This document shows positions 12,512 through 14,570 of a stretch of 14,570 nucleotides of DNA, in pieces (within the stretch, counting starts at the first letter, position 1; each line of letters begins with the position of its first letter). The notes below the pieces were generated by a model. The model saw only the letters and a list, made by a program, of their open reading frames with translations, was not told where the DNA came from and did no database searches. Position numbers and translations under genes: made by a program. Source of the DNA: JBGOUV01 sp041477815 (GTDB lineage: Bacteria > Acidobacteriota > Terriglobia > Bryobacterales > JACQDG01); the NCBI GenBank assembly GCA_041477815.1, contig JBGOUV010000158.1:1-14570 (forward strand), given 5' to 3'.

Positions 12512-14520
12512 AGCTGCTGCTCGCTCTGCTGGTGACGCTGGCGGCGGGGGCCGCCGAGCCGGTATTCGTCTACAGCGCCACCTTTCCCTATCAGGAGTAT
12601 CCGAGGGACCTGTGGGCCGGGGAACTGGTGCGGCTGAAGGCGATGGGCTTCAACACGGTACGGCTGGAGGGGGGCGGAGCGGTGGAGGTGACGGAGCTGG
12701 CGCGGCTGGCCCGGCGGCTGGGCCTGAAGGTGTGGCTGGAATCGCCGCTCCAGGCGCCGGAGCTGGAGCCGTTTCGGGCCGTTCGAGGCGGTCCGATTCT
12801 GGACCGGCCCCCCGGCCGGACGGCGCGGTTATCCGACCCCGCCAATTACCTTTTTGCGGTACGGGAGGCCTGGGCCGCCGGGGTGAAGGTAATCAACTGC
12901 GGGACCCTGGCCGAGGAGCAGCGCGTGGTGCTGGCGCGCCACGGCGCGCTGGCGCGCAACCTGGGCCGGCTGCTGGCGACGGTGGAGCCGCGGCCGGGCA
13001 CGCATTGGCGCTGGGGAGAGCCTCCCCGGGCCTCGCTGCCACGCGGGGTGCGCCTGGCCTGGCTGGCGGCGCCCGGGCCGCGCGCGCCGGCCTTCATCTC
13101 CGCCCTCAATCCGAGCGACGGGCCCGTGGCCGGCGGCGTCCTGACGGTGACCGATCCCCGGACGGCCCGGCCGCTGACCTTGCGATCCCTGAACCTGCCC
13201 GCGCGACAGGCGCTGTGGATGCCGGTGAACCTGCCCCTGGCCCGGCCCGAAGTGTGTCCGACCTGCTCCTCGTTCGCCCCCGACGAACGGCTGGTATCGG
13301 CGACGGCGGAGCTGGTGTCGATATCCTTCGAGAATGGCGTACTGGCCCTGGAGTTCGTAGCTCCGGGGGAAGGCGAGCTGGTGTTGGAGCTGGCGCGCCA
13401 GCCGGAGGGACCACTCCTGGCCGGAGCCATGCTGCGAACCTTCGATTGGGATGCCAAGACCCATCGCTTGAAGCTGCGGATTCCACCCGGCCGGGCGCCG
13501 GAGTTCCGGTCGCGCGTGGGGTTGGGGATCGAGTTGCCCGACAGCTCGGTGTTTCTGAAGGCTCCGCAGCGGCTGATCCTGGGATCGACGGCCGTGGTGA
13601 CGGCCACGTTCTCGTCGCCGGAATTGGCGGGGCGGGCGCGGCTGCTGGGGCCGGCGGGCTGGCGCGTGCGTCCGGAGAAACGCGGAGAGAGCGAAATCGA
13701 CTACCAGGTCGAGGTACCGGCCGAGGCGGTGGCCGGAGACACGGTGACGCTGGCCGTGGAGGCTGAAGGCAAGGTGGCGCAGTCGATGACGCTGCCGCTC
13801 GCGCCCTTCTGCCTATTGCGCATCGAGCCGGAGGAAGTGTTCGAGTGGCGGCGCGGAAAGATGCGGGCGATCCGGCCGCATCTGGCGGCCACGCTGCTGC
13901 CCCGGCGTCGTACCTACAGCATCCGCCTGCGGAACCAGTCCGACGAGATCCGGACTTTCGAGTTGTCGGCATCGGGCGCAGGGCTGGAGTTCCAGCCCTC
14001 GCGGGTGGAGGCGGTGGTGGCGGGAGGCCTCGAGCGGGAGGTGACGCTCTCGGCGTCGGCGCCCGGGGGCCGGCCGGGGCTGTACCGCTGGAATCTGGTG
14101 GTGCGCACAGGGTCTCAGGTGGTGGAGACACCGCTGGCGCTGGCGGTAATCTCGCCCGACGAGGCCCTGGTGTATCAACTGGACATTGATCGGGACGGGG
14201 CGCCGGAATGGGTGCTGGAGAATCAGAAGATCCGCGTGGTGGTATCTCCGCGGCAGGGCGGCAGGCTCCTGGAGTTTCGGCTCAAGGGGCGTGATGTAGT
14301 GGGGAGCGAGGCGGGGACGGGCGGGGCGCCGGCAGAGGTCCGCGTGGTGGGAGCGGGGCAGGTCGAGGTGGGGGAAGGGCAGGTCAGGAGGCGGATTTCC
14401 CTGGGGGCGGCAGACGCCTTCTTCGAAGTGGAGGGCCGCCTGGCGGTGGAGCCGGCGCCGGGGATCCGGGTGGAGGGCTCGCGAGTCACCTTGTCGCCGG
14501 CCGCCGCGCCGCGACCGTAA
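12508..14520 (+). CDS. secreted multidomain protein with shortened glycoside-hydrolase-like N-terminus and beta-sandwich domains
   Basis: 670 residues from the ATG at 12508, which overlaps the previous stop as ATGA. MKLLLALLVTLAAGAAEP is a Sec signal peptide. Residues 19-56 (VFVYSATFPYQEYP, LWAGELVRLKAMGFNTVRLE) resemble the first strand and helix of GH35/GH42-type barrels, and LARRLGLKVWLESP (67-80) the second unit. A third unit follows at about 118-132. The barrel then stops, and no catalytic Glu pair is visible, so activity is doubtful. The rest is beta-rich: about 180-440 unknown sandwiches, about 465-548 a NEW3-like domain (RTYSIRLRNQSDEIRTFELS), and about 555-668 a final sandwich starting LDIDRDGAPEWVLENQKIRV. 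CPTC at 250-253 may be a disulfide. Probably periplasmic or outer-surface polysaccharide-associated; function unknown. Confidence 0.8.
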   Translation: MKLLLALLVTLAAGAAEPVFVYSATFPYQEYPRDLWAGELVRLKAMGFNTVRLEGGGAVEVTELARLARRLGLKVWLESPLQAPELEPFRAVRGGPILDRPPGRTARLSDPANYLFAVREAWAAGVKVINCGTLAEEQRVVLARHGALARNLGRLLATVEPRPGTHWRWGEPPRASLPRGVRLAWLAAPGPRAPAFISALNPSDGPVAGGVLTVTDPRTARPLTLRSLNLPARQALWMPVNLPLARPEVCPTCSSFAPDERLVSATAELVSISFENGVLALEFVAPGEGELVLELARQPEGPLLAGAMLRTFDWDAKTHRLKLRIPPGRAPEFRSRVGLGIELPDSSVFLKAPQRLILGSTAVVTATFSSPELAGRARLLGPAGWRVRPEKRGESEIDYQVEVPAEAVAGDTVTLAVEAEGKVAQSMTLPLAPFCLLRIEPEEVFEWRRGKMRAIRPHLAATLLPRRRTYSIRLRNQSDEIRTFELSASGAGLEFQPSRVEAVVAGGLEREVTLSASAPGGRPGLYRWNLVVRTGSQVVETPLALAVISPDEALVYQLDIDRDGAPEWVLENQKIRVVVSPRQGGRLLEFRLKGRDVVGSEAGTGGAPAEVRVVGAGQVEVGEGQVRRRISLGAADAFFEVEGRLAVEPAPGIRVEGSRVTLSPAAAPRP

Positions 14521-14526
14521 AGGGGA

Positions 14527-14570
14527 CTACTTTAGCGCCAGAGCCGCCAGCGCGAGCGACAGCGAAATCA
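14527..14570 (-). CDS. C-terminal end of a minus-strand gene, probably membrane protein (partial)
   Basis: From the right edge the minus strand reads ISLSLALAALALK and then TAG at 14529-14527. The hydrophobic end would suit a terminal membrane helix. It would be convergent with the preceding gene, six bases away. Only 13 codons are visible, so this is tentative. Confidence 0.35.
   Translation of the reverse strand, partial: ISLSLALAALALK

Overview
The window is GC-rich bacterial chromosome, densely coded, with many genes joined by one- to four-base stop/start overlaps. The mix of genes suggests an Acidobacteriota-like soil bacterium, possibly of the Bryobacterales/Solibacter type: an exported PIG-L deacetylase with a twin-arginine leader, a secreted beta-sandwich protein with a glycoside-hydrolase-like start, an archease-RtcB pair, and structured palindromic intergenic DNA. 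That assignment is inference from gene style; no rRNA or other marker is present to fix it.

Region 1 (1-4719, minus strand) is a housekeeping run read right to left: rsfS, a GNAT acetyltransferase, rlmH, a 183-base gap rich in palindromes, then cobO, accD, folC and plsC (cut by the left edge). It combines ribosome biogenesis (RsfS, RlmH), cobalamin adenosylation (CobO), fatty-acid synthesis (AccD), folate (FolC) and phospholipid acylation (PlsC). Most junctions are translationally coupled. Two of them appear to use CTG as the start codon inside a CTGA overlap.

Region 2 (4737-7242) is accessory. A secreted coiled-coil protein with a possible metal-binding C-terminus diverges from rsfS. It is followed by an unusual inverted pair of 8-bp tandem repeats, a decayed DUF2442-type gene on the minus strand, an MNT nucleotidyltransferase/HEPN pair, and an intact small DUF2442 gene. 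A 12-bp direct repeat brackets the MNT-HEPN pair. This looks like a small toxin-antitoxin-style island.

Region 3 (7243-9911, minus strand) holds an exported PIG-L deacetylase, a gap of about 350 bases with no clear gene, a DJ-1/PfpI protein and rsmI.

Region 4 (9925-14520, plus strand) is a tightly coupled run: archease, rtcB (RNA ligase), a DnaC/DnaI-like ATPase with an N-terminal zinc finger, and a secreted 670-residue protein with a shortened glycoside-hydrolase-like barrel and several beta-sandwich domains. The end of a further minus-strand gene lies at the right edge.

No rRNA, tRNA, CRISPR array or complete insertion sequence was seen. The most interesting signals are the CTG starts, the octamer inverted-array element, the multi-hairpin intergenic element at 3349-3442, and a shared CTACAATG box in front of three genes.
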